From UBA940 sp031548515 (GTDB lineage: Bacteria; Bacteroidota; Bacteroidia; Bacteroidales; Rikenellaceae): a DNA stretch of 64,000 nt. The position numbers and the translations under genes were made by a program. The stretch covers positions 62,001 through 126,000 of the forward strand of contig JAVBRB010000008.1 in assembly GCA_031548515.1 (NCBI GenBank), in the 5' to 3' direction. The number at the start of each line of letters is the position of its first letter. Position 1 is the stretch's first letter. Shown in pieces: positions 7,653 to 16,869 of this stretch. Below the pieces are notes generated by a model, which saw only the letters and a list, made by a program, of their open reading frames with translations, searched no databases and was not told the DNA's origin.

Positions 7653-8471
7653 ATGGAAATCAAAGCTGCAGATGTTGCAAAACTGCGTAAAATGACCGGT
7701 GCCGGGATGATGGACTGCAAAGCCGCACTCATCGAAGCCAACGGTGATTACGACAAGGCTAAAGATATCATACGCGAAAAAGGCAAGCTTGTTGCCGACA
7801 AACGCGCAGACCGCACTGCCACCGAAGGTGTTGTCGTTACTAAAATCGTGGGTACCAAAGGCTATATGCTGTGTCTGGCCTGCGAAACCGACTTCGTTGC
7901 CAAGAACGCGGATTTTGGCGCCTCGGCCGACGAGATACTCGAGATCGCCGTAAAGAACGATGTTGCAGACCTCGACGCACTTATGGCCACCAAAGCCGGA
8001 AACGTTACCGTCGCCGACATCGTGACCGACAAAAGCGGTCAGACAGGCGAAAAAGTGGAACTCCCGTTCTACGCCCGCGTCGAAGCTCCTTATGTGGACG
8101 CTTACGTGCATACGAACCGCAAACTCGGTTCGCTCCTGGGTTTCAGCAAAGTTATCCCGGCTGAAGTCGCACACGACGTTTGTATGCAGGCTACAGCTAT
8201 GGCGCCCGTATCGATCGATGAAAACGACGTTCCGGCAGCAGTTCTCGAAAAAGAACGCGAAATAGGCCGTGAACAAGCCCGCCAGGAAGGTAAACCAGAA
8301 GCAATGCTCGACAAGATCGCCGAAGGCAAACTGGCCAAGTTCATCAAGGAAAACACTCTGCTGAACCAGTCGCTTGTGAAAGACCCGAAGGTCACCGTCG
8401 GACAGTTCCTCAAGAATGCCGACAAAGACGCTACGGTCGTAGCCTACAAGCGTTTTTCTTTGAATGACTGA
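7653..8471 (+). CDS. tsf: Elongation factor Ts
   Basis: 272 aa. This is the guanine nucleotide exchange factor for EF-Tu. The N-terminal UBA-like helix set carries KLRKMTGAGMMDCKAAL, and the core has the TDFVAKN motif that contacts EF-Tu. The C-terminal part contains LNQSLVKDPKVTVGQFL. An AAGGAG ribosome-binding sequence lies close to the ATG at 7653. A strong terminator follows the stop. Confidence 0.97.
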   Translation: MEIKAADVAKLRKMTGAGMMDCKAALIEANGDYDKAKDIIREKGKLVADKRADRTATEGVVVTKIVGTKGYMLCLACETDFVAKNADFGASADEILEIAVKNDVADLDALMATKAGNVTVADIVTDKSGQTGEKVELPFYARVEAPYVDAYVHTNRKLGSLLGFSKVIPAEVAHDVCMQATAMAPVSIDENDVPAAVLEKEREIGREQARQEGKPEAMLDKIAEGKLAKFIKENTLLNQSLVKDPKVTVGQFLKNADKDATVVAYKRFSLND

Positions 8472-8497
8472 TCCCGCTGCGTGCGATCATCATACGA

Positions 8498-8532
8498 GAA
8501 CAACCGGTCGGAAGGCCGGTTGTTCTTTTTTG
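8498..8532 (+). terminator. Intrinsic terminator of rpsB-tsf
   Basis: AACAACCGG / CCGGTTGTT arms with a tight loop are followed by CTTTTTT. It lies 27 nt after the tsf stop. Confidence 0.85.
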
Positions 8533-8910
8533 GATCGCTTGATCCGGCTTCCACGAGATACGGGGAACGGCATTTTTGCACGCCTGCATATATCATCGAA
8601 AATTTCGCAGCGGGTAAGATTTCGGCGGGAATGTCCGGAAAAGAGTGAAAAGGTCCCGTCCTTCCGTATCACATGGTAAAACGGCAATTTTCATTTACAG
8701 CGTCGGCGAAACGGGAAATCCCACCTTTTGAAATAATATCCATAAAGGCGTATGTAAATATATACCGAGATCGTAAAGTGCTCAGGAATTGTGCTCTACC
8801 TATTCAGGCCGCAGAGGTGCCAAATGTAAAACCCGGATCCGTTGCAGGCTGCTCACGCCTGCAGGAGCGCTTCATTTTTTCCAGCCGATATTTCCAGATA
8901 TTCGCATAAA
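8533..8910. other. Non-coding spacer
   Basis: I see no supportable gene, RNA or repeat here. It separates the ribosomal operon from the sigma factor promoter. Confidence 0.5.
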
Positions 8911-8941
8911 TTTGGGGTTTCGAAACAAATTTATAATTTTG
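8911..8941 (+). promoter_or_regulatory. Promoter of the ECF sigma gene
   Basis: TTTG (8911-8914), 19 nt, then TAATTTTG (8934-8941) is an exact consensus match. The leader of about 65 nt contains CCCTAAGA (8948-8955), able to pair with TCTTAGGG (8990-8997). The second arm overlaps an AGGGAAAG sequence 13-20 nt ahead of the ATG at 9011. Confidence 0.75.
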
Positions 8942-9010
8942 TTTTTCCCCTAAGATTCGTAACAGATATTTTTATGGTGATGCAGCGTTTCTTAGGGAAA
9001 GTATTGTTGA

Positions 9011-9595
9011 ATGTCGGATACCGTCGGGATAATTTCGTCTACGGAATTCGGAAAGCTCTTTTCCGAATACAAGCCCAGGTTCGTTGCCTTCGCATACCGC
9101 TATGTGCGCGATGCGAATACGGCGGAAGATCTGGTGGCCGACAGTTTCATGGCTTTCTGGGAGGCAAAGGATAAACTCACCGCCGAAGTCAATATACCCG
9201 CCTATATCCTTGCGATTGTCAGGAACAGGTGTTTGAACCATCTAAGCGCAGAACTGCGTCACCTGAAGGCGGAAAAAAAAATACACACGACTCAACAACG
9301 CCTGCTGGAGGCCGACCTGAGGTCGCTGTCAGTATGCGACCCCGATAAACTCTTCTCAGAAGAGATCAACCTCATTCTGGAACGTGCTGTAGGCCAAATG
9401 CCTGAAATGACGCGAAAAGTATTCATGGGCAGCCGTTTCGACGGGAAAAGCTACAAGGAAATATCCGAAGAACTGGGAATTGCAATTACCCATGTGAATT
9501 TTGAGATCCGCAGGGCGCTGAACATTCTGCGGATCGAATTCAAAGATTATCTGACTGCGTTCATTATCGCATTGCTGCTGTTTCCAAGATTCTAA
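9011..9595 (+). CDS. ECF-type RNA polymerase sigma-70 factor
   Basis: 194 aa. Sigma region 2 is visible around residues 18-52 (YRYVRDANTAEDLVADSFMAFW). Region 4 is at about 135-180, with YKEISEELGI as the helix-turn-helix and NFEIRRALNILR as the recognition helix. Length and layout fit the FecI-like sigma factors that pair with FecR proteins to induce SusC/SusD loci. The FecR gene is 151 bp downstream, and the SusC gene beyond it carries the STN domain used for this signalling. The final residues are hydrophobic (FIIALLLFPRF), a little unusual for a cytoplasmic sigma factor. Confidence 0.9.
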   Translation: MSDTVGIISSTEFGKLFSEYKPRFVAFAYRYVRDANTAEDLVADSFMAFWEAKDKLTAEVNIPAYILAIVRNRCLNHLSAELRHLKAEKKIHTTQQRLLEADLRSLSVCDPDKLFSEEINLILERAVGQMPEMTRKVFMGSRFDGKSYKEISEELGIAITHVNFEIRRALNILRIEFKDYLTAFIIALLLFPRF

Positions 9596-9627
9596 AACGT
9601 CCCGGAGGCGCGTACAAACAGGATTCA

Positions 9628-9650
9628 TATCTTTTTTCTCAGAAAAGATA
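9628..9650 (+). terminator. AT-rich stem-loop between sigma and FecR genes
   Basis: TATCTTTT / AAAAGATA arms enclose a 7-nt loop. The stem is weak and the downstream sequence is only moderately T-rich, so this may attenuate rather than terminate. Confidence 0.3.
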
Positions 9651-9746
9651 CATTTTCATCGCTTTTTTACTACTTAATACCCGTGTTTATTTGTTATTAC
9701 TATATACACGACGGAATACAATTACGAATGACTTGTTGGCACAACC

Positions 9747-10694
9747 ATGAACGACCTGTTGCTTTTAAAATTTATCAAAAACGAAACCACTGAAGCCGAG
9801 GTCGTTCAGGTGTTGGATTGGCTGGATGCAAATCCGGAAAACCAGCGGTATCTGGATGAGTTGGATTTCGTCTCGAATGCAGGCATATTGTCAGAGCCGG
9901 TCTGCACGCAGGCCGCCGCACCAAATAAAGTTATCCCCTTCTGGAGAAAGATAGCAGGATGGAGTACAGGCGCCGCAGCTGTATTGGCGGTATGTATCGG
10001 GATCAGCTACCTGTTTGCACGCGAAATCGCAGACAGGAATGCTCAAAACAACATGACCGCCATAACCTCTCCCGCCGGGCAGCGGATGTCGGTAACTCTC
10101 AGCGATGGAACGCTGGTGTGGCTTAACGCCGGAACGAAACTGGAATACCCGCCCGTATTCCCAAAGAAAAACCGCAGGGTAAGGGTATCGGGGGAAGCAA
10201 TGTTCGAGGTGGAACACGATGCCAAGCGTCCGTTTATAGTCGAAACATTTGCATACAAGGCGGAAGTGTTGGGAACGAAGTTCAATATTTGCGCAGATCC
10301 GGAGCAGTCGTACTTTTCCGCGTCACTGCTAGAAGGAAAACTCAAAGTTTCGAGCCTGGATACGGAAACAGAGTCGGTCTTACTGTTGCCCGACGAAATG
10401 GTGGAATCGTTCAATGGAAGACTTACCCTCAATAAAATGTCCGACCATGACGATTTTATGTGGATAGACGGCCTTCTGAACCTTGACAACATCGGTTTTT
10501 CCGACGTAATGCGCAAATTTGAGAAATATTACGGCGTGAGGATTGTCGTTATGGTCCCGGAAATCCCGCAAATGAAATACAAAGGTAAAATAAGAGTCTC
10601 CGACGGGGTCGAATACGCTCTCAAGATGCTGCAGTTGACATCCGATTTCTCTTACAGCAGAGACGACGAAACAAACACGATATACATAAAATAA
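9747..10694 (+). CDS. FecR-family anti-sigma factor
   Basis: 315 aa. The N-terminal cytoplasmic part (1-68) should bind the sigma factor. A single membrane segment is at about 70-90 (GWSTGAAAVLAVCIGISYLF). The periplasmic FecR domain shows SDGTLVWLNAGTKLEYP and the GEAMFEVEHD signature, then a DUF4974-type C-terminal domain (about 240-315) that would meet the STN domain of SusC. It pairs with the sigma gene upstream and SusC downstream as a trans-envelope regulatory switch. Confidence 0.92.
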   Translation: MNDLLLLKFIKNETTEAEVVQVLDWLDANPENQRYLDELDFVSNAGILSEPVCTQAAAPNKVIPFWRKIAGWSTGAAAVLAVCIGISYLFAREIADRNAQNNMTAITSPAGQRMSVTLSDGTLVWLNAGTKLEYPPVFPKKNRRVRVSGEAMFEVEHDAKRPFIVETFAYKAEVLGTKFNICADPEQSYFSASLLEGKLKVSSLDTETESVLLLPDEMVESFNGRLTLNKMSDHDDFMWIDGLLNLDNIGFSDVMRKFEKYYGVRIVVMVPEIPQMKYKGKIRVSDGVEYALKMLQLTSDFSYSRDDETNTIYIK

Positions 10695-10771
10695 TTCAAT
10701 TTAACTTGGGAAATGCCGATGAAAGAGACTTGAACGAATCTGTATAATCTATTATATCCTCCAAAATAAAA

Positions 10772-10803
10772 GCACCCGCATATGCCGTCACATATGCAGG
10801 TGC
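10772..10803 (+). terminator. Stem-loop between FecR and SusC genes
   Basis: GCACCCGCATATG pairs with CATATGCAGGTGC with one mismatch over 13 bp and a 6-nt loop. There is no immediate U-run; a TTTTTT sequence begins about 20 nt later. It may be the FecR terminator or a structured part of the susC leader. Confidence 0.45.
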
Positions 10804-10826
10804 GGACAAGGATAAATAGTAATTTT

Positions 10827-10837
10827 TTCGCTAACCT
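10827..10837 (+). promoter_or_regulatory. TTCGCTAACCT motif, copy 1 (before SusC)
   Basis: The 11-mer lies 26 nt ahead of the SusC ATG. The same 11-mer occurs 18 nt ahead of the GH18 endoglycosidase start and 17 nt ahead of the BACON-LamG gene start. The function is unknown. Confidence 0.45.
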
Positions 10838-10863
10838 ATTTGCTCCCTAATCGAAACAAATTT

Positions 10864-13800
10864 ATGAATAAAATTGGTATTCGGCAAATAAAATGCCTGT
10901 TTACTGTATTTCTTACCGTGATATCATGCATTTCCGCTCTTCATGCGCACGGTCAAAACATCCCGGTTACGATAAACATGGAAAACGTTCCTGTAAAGCG
11001 TGTAATGTCCGAGATCGAGAATCAAACCAAGTACCTTTTCCTCTACACCGACGAAATAGACACAGACCGGCTCGTCAGTGTGAATGCAACGTCCAAACCG
11101 CTGTCCGAAGTGTTGGCACAAATGTTCAACAAGACGGACACCTCTTTTCAGATAACAGAATCGAACATCGTTCTTTCCAGGAAAACGGAAGCGCCTAAAC
11201 AGCCTAAATCGATTTCCGGAACGGTCAAAGACGCCGCCGGTGAGCCGATTTTGGGAGCCACGGTCATAATTCAGGGAACCACAATAGGTACGACTACGGG
11301 AGTCGCCGGTGAATTCAATATTGTGGTGCCCCCGTCTGTGGATGATCCACAGCTCAGTGTCAATTTTTTAGGCTATGAGACGCGGGTCGTTCCCGTTGGT
11401 TCGCGTTCTGTCGTAGATGTTGTCATGAGCCAGTCCACCGTCGTGGTCGACGAAGTTGTTGTTACTGCCTTAGGTATCAAACGCGCTGAAAAGGCGCTGT
11501 CATACAACGTACAGCAAGTCAGCGCAGAAGCGGTTGCCGCAAACAAGGACGCCAACTTTATAAACGCGCTGAACGGTAAAGTAGCCGGGGTGGTCATCAA
11601 CTCATCGTCGGCAGGAGTCGGCGGCGCGAGCCGCGTTATCATGCGCGGGACTAAGTCCATCATGCAGTCATCCAACGCACTGTATGTTATCGACGGCGTG
11701 CCCATGCTGAAAGTGGCAGGCTCAGGCAGTACCGAATTCGGTTCGTCGGGTACGACCGACCCTGTAGCCGACATCAATCCGGAGGACATAGAATCGATAT
11801 CGGTGCTTACCGGAGCCGCCGCTGCCGCACTCTACGGCTCGGATGCTGCCAACGGAGCTGTCGTGGTAACTACCAAAAAAGGCCAGGCGGGACGCACTTC
11901 GGTAACCGCTGCCAGCAGCGTCGAAATCATGAGTCCGTTCGTACTTCCCGGATTCCAGAACCGCTACGGGACCGGCGACTATAATTCGGCTGTAGGCTCC
12001 GCGGTACGCAGTTGGGGCCAGAAACTCAACAGCGCCAATGAGATGGGTTACGAACCGGGCAAGGATTACTTCCAAACCGGGATTACCGCTACCGAAAGCG
12101 TGTCGCTCTCGACCGGTACCGAGAAGAACCAGACTTATTTTTCGGCGGCTGCGCTCAACTCGAAAGGAATCGTGCCGAATAACACTTACAGCAGATATAA
12201 TTTCACATTCCGCAATACGACGTCTTTCCTCGACGACAAAATGAGGCTCGACGTCGGCGCAAGTTACATAATCCAGGAAGACTGCAACCTTGTCAACCAG
12301 GGCACCTACAACAACCCCATAGTCGGAGCATACTTGTTTCCACGCGGGAACAGTTGGGAGGACATCCGGATGTACGAACGCTATGACATGACGAATAAGG
12401 TATATACGCAGTACTGGCCGGTGGGCGATGCGGGTATCACGATGCAGAACCCTTACTGGGTAAACTACCGCAACCTGAGGGAGAACAAAAAAGACCGTTA
12501 TATGCTTAACGCCGGACTGTCATACGACATTCTCGACTGGCTCAACGTGAGCGGCCGCGTGCGTATCGACAATTCGAATAGCGACTATGAGAATAAATCC
12601 TACGCTTCCACCAACAAACAGCTTACAGGCGGTTCGAGCTATGGGCTATACGGTACCTCAAGGTCCCTCGATAAGCAGATATACGCGGATGCGCTGATCA
12701 ATATCAACAAAACTTTCGGCAACGACTGGAGCCTCCAGGTAAACGCCGGGGGATCCATTTCGGATGTCAGGGCTAATTCCATGATTGTTGAAGGCCCTAT
12801 CGCTGACGGTGACATTACCGATGAACAGAGGGGATTGGCGAATGTTTTTTCGATCCAGAACCTGAGCGCCTCCAAGACCAAACGTGAGCAACAGGGATGG
12901 AGGGAGCAGATCCAATCCGTGTTCGCTTCGGCCGAAGTGGGATTCAGAGGAACATATTACCTCACGCTGACCGGACGTAACGACTGGCCTTCGGCACTCG
13001 CCGGACCGAACTCGACAAGAAGCTCGTTCTTCTATCCTTCGGTGGGTGTTTCCGTACTTCTGACAGAACTGATGCCGAGGATGGAAAACCTGTCGTACAT
13101 GAAACTGCGTGCGTCTTTCGCATCGGTGGGTATAGCTTTCGGCCGCTTTATGGCTAACCCGGAATTCGGATACAACTTCGCCAGCGGCGTTTATGCCACG
13201 ACAAAACCGTATCCGATAGACCTGAAGCCAGAACGCACGAAATCATATGAACTCGGTCTGCAGATGAGGTTTCTCCGTAACTTCAAGCTCGACCTTACTC
13301 TATATCATTCGAATACCATTAACCAGACTTTCGACCCTCAGATCTCTGTAGGTTCGGGATACTCGAGAATGTATATCCAGAACGGTAATGTGCGCAACCA
13401 GGGAATCGAATTGTCGCTTGGCTACGGAAACAAATGGAACAATTTTTCGTGGGACACGAACTACACGTTCTCGATGAACCGCAACAAAATCGTGTCGTTG
13501 GCGGAGGATGTAAAGAATCCTGTCAGCGGTGAACTTATCGATTTCGACATGCTGGATATGAACGGTCTGGGACAGGCCCACTTTATTCTGAAGGAGGGAG
13601 GCACCATGGGCGATATGTACTCGCTGATGGACCTGACTTACGATTCCAACGGATATATATATGTGGACGAAAACGGCAACATACCGACGCAAACCATAAC
13701 GAACAAGGATGATTATGTCTATCTGGGAAGCGTTCTGCCGAAAGCCAACATGGCTTGGAGGAATGATTTCAGAGTCGCCGATTTCAATTTCGGATTCATG

Positions 13801-14232
13801 ATCTCGGCGCGCCTGGGCGGCATAGTATTTTCCCGTACCCAGGCCATGCTCGACTACTACGGCGTCTCGGAAACGACCGCCGCAGTCCGTGACGACGGAG
13901 GCATGGCCATAAACGGAGGCGACTATGTGGATCCCAACACATGGTATTCGACCATCGCCGGAGGTACGGCCATCCCGCAGTACTATATCTATTCGGCTAC
14001 CAACGTCCGTCTGCAGGAAGCCTCAATCGGTTATACAATCCCGAGAAAAATACTCAAGAACGTTTGCGACATCAATATATCGATAGTTGGACGTAATCTG
14101 TGGATGATCTACAACAAAGCGCCGTTCGATCCCGAATCGGTCTCCACCATGAACGACTACTATCAGGGTATAGACTACTTTAATACCCCGGCGCTGCGCA
14201 ATATCGGATTTAACCTCAGAATCAAATTCTAA
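10864..14232 (+). CDS. SusC-family TonB-dependent transporter with STN domain
   Basis: 1122 aa from the ATG at 10864 (the in-frame TTG at 10840 lies upstream in the leader and gives no signal peptide). Signal peptide to about residue 31. An STN secretin/TonB domain follows at about 35-105, the extension that senses substrate and signals to FecR. Next is a carboxypeptidase-regulatory-like domain (SISGTVKDAAGEPILGATV). A TonB-box-like stretch is VVVDEVVVTALG, then a plug (SSNALYVIDGVP, AAALYGSDAANGAVVVTTKKG). The rest is a beta-barrel ending in an outer membrane signature (GFNLRIKF). It should import glycans across the outer membrane with the SusD-like lid encoded 14 bp downstream. Confidence 0.95.
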   Translation: MNKIGIRQIKCLFTVFLTVISCISALHAHGQNIPVTINMENVPVKRVMSEIENQTKYLFLYTDEIDTDRLVSVNATSKPLSEVLAQMFNKTDTSFQITESNIVLSRKTEAPKQPKSISGTVKDAAGEPILGATVIIQGTTIGTTTGVAGEFNIVVPPSVDDPQLSVNFLGYETRVVPVGSRSVVDVVMSQSTVVVDEVVVTALGIKRAEKALSYNVQQVSAEAVAANKDANFINALNGKVAGVVINSSSAGVGGASRVIMRGTKSIMQSSNALYVIDGVPMLKVAGSGSTEFGSSGTTDPVADINPEDIESISVLTGAAAAALYGSDAANGAVVVTTKKGQAGRTSVTAASSVEIMSPFVLPGFQNRYGTGDYNSAVGSAVRSWGQKLNSANEMGYEPGKDYFQTGITATESVSLSTGTEKNQTYFSAAALNSKGIVPNNTYSRYNFTFRNTTSFLDDKMRLDVGASYIIQEDCNLVNQGTYNNPIVGAYLFPRGNSWEDIRMYERYDMTNKVYTQYWPVGDAGITMQNPYWVNYRNLRENKKDRYMLNAGLSYDILDWLNVSGRVRIDNSNSDYENKSYASTNKQLTGGSSYGLYGTSRSLDKQIYADALININKTFGNDWSLQVNAGGSISDVRANSMIVEGPIADGDITDEQRGLANVFSIQNLSASKTKREQQGWREQIQSVFASAEVGFRGTYYLTLTGRNDWPSALAGPNSTRSSFFYPSVGVSVLLTELMPRMENLSYMKLRASFASVGIAFGRFMANPEFGYNFASGVYATTKPYPIDLKPERTKSYELGLQMRFLRNFKLDLTLYHSNTINQTFDPQISVGSGYSRMYIQNGNVRNQGIELSLGYGNKWNNFSWDTNYTFSMNRNKIVSLAEDVKNPVSGELIDFDMLDMNGLGQAHFILKEGGTMGDMYSLMDLTYDSNGYIYVDENGNIPTQTITNKDDYVYLGSVLPKANMAWRNDFRVADFNFGFMISARLGGIVFSRTQAMLDYYGVSETTAAVRDDGGMAINGGDYVDPNTWYSTIAGGTAIPQYYIYSATNVRLQEASIGYTIPRKILKNVCDINISIVGRNLWMIYNKAPFDPESVSTMNDYYQGIDYFNTPALRNIGFNLRIKF

Positions 14233-14246
14233 AAGGACATTCAGCT

Positions 14247-15857
14247 ATGAAACACAATATTTTGAAAGGGTTTCTTGTCGTACCGTTTGTTTTCGCAACG
14301 GCCTGCACTGGTAATTACCTCGATATAAACACCGACCCGTATCAGGTAACAGAAGAACAGATGCAGGCCTATGGATATGCTACAGGGGCTTTCCTGAAGG
14401 CGATTACCAGCACTGTCGTGCCTCTGGATGTAAACACGGCGCAGTTCACCGACTGCCTGCTTGGCGGTCCGATGGGCGGATATTACGCTTCGTCGAACAA
14501 CTGGGCCTTCACTATCGACAACTACAACGCCACGGACGACTGGACCAGGGTGTTCCTGTCCAGCAGCAATATCATCCCTACCCTGTTCTCGAATATCAGG
14601 GAGTTGGAAGCCATTACCGACGATCCGGTCACGCTGGCCGTGGTGAAAGTCAACAAGATCACCACAATGCACAGGGTAACAGACACATATGGCCCAATAC
14701 CCTACTCTCAGATCGGTGAAGGAGGTAAGATTCAGGTACCTTACGATTCGCAGCAGCAGGTCTACGACAAAATGTTCGAAGAGCTGGACGAAGCCATCGA
14801 AGTGCTCACCGATAACAGGACGAGCGGAATCTCTGCGAAAGCCGAACTCGTTTACGGCGGTTCCGCCGAGAAATGGTGCAAGCTGGCGAACTCGCTCAAA
14901 CTGCGTCTGGCGATGCGTATCGTCTATGCAGACATGGATAAAGCCAAAGCCATGGCCGAAAGTGCCGTAAACCATGAAATCGGTGTATTTTCCTCGAATG
15001 CCGACAACGCCAGGCTCACTACTTTCGGCACCACCGGAAACCCGATATATGTGGCAGTCAAATATAACGAACCCACCGATCCTGTTTGCAACACCGGCGG
15101 CGACTCGCATGTGGCAGCCGATATCACCTGTTATATGAATGGATACGAAGATCCCCGTCGCGAAAAGTACTTTGTCAAATCGGAATGGGACGGAGTAGAT
15201 TACGTGGGTATGCGCCGAGGGATCGAAATACCGCCTCTCGGTACCGTTGGACGTAAATACTCCGGTGTCAACCTTGCCACAAACGCTCCGGTGTACTGGA
15301 TGAATGCGGCCGAAGTCGCATTCCTGAAGGCCGAAGCCGCCGCTGTTTTCGGATTCAATATGGGCGGCAGCGCGGAAGAATTCTATAATGAAGGCATCCG
15401 GCTCTCGTTCGACCAGTGGGGAGTGACCGGATATGCCTCCTACGCGGCTGACGCAACCCTCAAACCGCAGGTATATACCGACCCTGCCGGTGTGAATACC
15501 TATAACACCAGATTGTCGGATATCACCATCGCCTGGGACGAAGCCGCGACCACGGACCAGAAACAGGAGCGCATCATTATCCAGAAATGGATAGCAAACT
15601 TCAACCTCGGCAACGAAGCATGGGCTGATTACCGCCGTACAGGTTATCCGGTGCTGATCCCTGCGACCACTGCCGGAAACAAAAGCAACGGAGTCGTAAA
15701 TTCCAATTTCGGTGCGCGCCGCATGCCTTATCCGCAGGCCGAATACACCAACAACTCCGAAAATATCCAGTTCGCAGTATCGTCATACCTGGGCGGCACC
15801 GACAATATGGCTACAAGGGTATGGTGGGATTGCAATCCGGCGATCGTAATACCGTAA
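14247..15857 (+). CDS. SusD/RagB-family outer-membrane glycan-binding lipoprotein
   Basis: 536 aa. The lipobox is in VFATACTG near residue 20. The sequence shows TPR-type helical SusD features, such as YPQ-like NWAFTIDNYNATDDW, VVKVNKITTMHRVTDTYGPIPYSQ and the KAELVYGG-AEKWCKLANSLKLRLAMRI region, with a C-terminal RMPYPQAEYTNNSEN. It best fits the SusD-like 2 group. It should cap the adjacent SusC barrel and bind glycan at the surface. It is 14 bp after SusC, so the two are co-transcribed. Confidence 0.93.
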   Translation: MKHNILKGFLVVPFVFATACTGNYLDINTDPYQVTEEQMQAYGYATGAFLKAITSTVVPLDVNTAQFTDCLLGGPMGGYYASSNNWAFTIDNYNATDDWTRVFLSSSNIIPTLFSNIRELEAITDDPVTLAVVKVNKITTMHRVTDTYGPIPYSQIGEGGKIQVPYDSQQQVYDKMFEELDEAIEVLTDNRTSGISAKAELVYGGSAEKWCKLANSLKLRLAMRIVYADMDKAKAMAESAVNHEIGVFSSNADNARLTTFGTTGNPIYVAVKYNEPTDPVCNTGGDSHVAADITCYMNGYEDPRREKYFVKSEWDGVDYVGMRRGIEIPPLGTVGRKYSGVNLATNAPVYWMNAAEVAFLKAEAAAVFGFNMGGSAEEFYNEGIRLSFDQWGVTGYASYAADATLKPQVYTDPAGVNTYNTRLSDITIAWDEAATTDQKQERIIIQKWIANFNLGNEAWADYRRTGYPVLIPATTAGNKSNGVVNSNFGARRMPYPQAEYTNNSENIQFAVSSYLGGTDNMATRVWWDCNPAIVIP

Positions 15858-15874
15858 CTCCATCGAAGCCAAAC

Positions 15875-16843
15875 ATGAAAAGCAGACGAAATATGAAAAG
15901 CATATTTATATCAGCCAGCCTTGCAGCGACCCTTTCATTGGCATCCTGCAGCGACTGGACCAAACCGGAAAACATGGATTTCAGCCATAAGCCGGTACAG
16001 AAGTCCGCCGGGTATGTCGATGCGGTCAAAGAATACAAAAAAGGCGGCCACAAGGTAACCTTGACGACTGTCAACGGGACTTCGGGTACGCTCACACGAC
16101 AAAACCAGCACCTGACGTCTATGGCCGACAGCGTCGACGTGATCTGCGTGCTCGGCGCGGCAGGCCTTAATCCGACCATCGCGAATGAAATAGCCGAAGT
16201 ACATGAAATGGGTACGAGGGTGGTTTGCGTAGTCGACTATCTGACTATCGAGGATGCATGGAAGGCAATGCAGGAAGATGGTGCAGAACCGGATCCGGAC
16301 GGTTTTGCGGCCTACTGCACCGAACAGACGGACCTGCAGTTGTCTTATTGCGACAAGTATGGTTTCGACGGGATCGAGATATCATACATGGGAAACCAGC
16401 AAGGCATCGGTACTGCAGGACAGACGGCTTTTATGGACTGCGTAACGGAATGGAGGGAGGTACATGCGGGCAAAATGATGTTTTTCAGGGGCTACCCGCA
16501 GAACCTCATCGACAACTCGATACTTCAGGAGTGTTCATATCTGGTGCTGCCGTGCGGCACTGCCGTTTCGGACTCGCAGCTTGACCTGGTCGTGAGAGGA
16601 AGGCTCGCCCAAGGCGTTCCGACCGATCGTGTCGTCATAGAAGTTACGATTCCCGATGTCATGGAGCCTGTCCAGGTCGGGGCTACCCCCCAGAGAGCCG
16701 CCCAGTGGACGCTTACCGAGAATACCCGGTTTACCAAAACCGGACTGGCGGTCTGGAACGCGCAGGATGACTACTTCAATACCAAGACCTATAAAAACAT
16801 CCGGGAAGCGATCGGAATAATGGACGTCGACGCTGATGAATAA
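15875..16843 (+). CDS. GH18-fold lipoprotein with degenerate active site (putative glycan-binding protein)
   Basis: 322 aa from the ATG at 15875; a second ATG at 15893 (MKSIFISASLAATL) is also possible. The lipobox is SLASC. The body resembles GH18 endoglycosidases of the Endo F/H group. However, where active enzymes have DGxDxDxE, this protein reads DGIEISYM from Asp165, so both the second Asp and the catalytic Glu are replaced. I infer a non-catalytic surface glycan-binding protein. A GH18-type partner next to SusCD and an active GH18 is also the arrangement of the high-mannose N-glycan locus of Bacteroides thetaiotaomicron. It lies 17 bp after the SusD stop. Confidence 0.72.
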   Translation: MKSRRNMKSIFISASLAATLSLASCSDWTKPENMDFSHKPVQKSAGYVDAVKEYKKGGHKVTLTTVNGTSGTLTRQNQHLTSMADSVDVICVLGAAGLNPTIANEIAEVHEMGTRVVCVVDYLTIEDAWKAMQEDGAEPDPDGFAAYCTEQTDLQLSYCDKYGFDGIEISYMGNQQGIGTAGQTAFMDCVTEWREVHAGKMMFFRGYPQNLIDNSILQECSYLVLPCGTAVSDSQLDLVVRGRLAQGVPTDRVVIEVTIPDVMEPVQVGATPQRAAQWTLTENTRFTKTGLAVWNAQDDYFNTKTYKNIREAIGIMDVDADE

Positions 16844-16869
16844 TAACACACAGAATAACTGATACTGCT

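Noticed and set aside
14241..15110. 289-codon minus-strand frame within the SusD gene
   Set aside because: Antisense to a clear SusD; no start signals or motifs.
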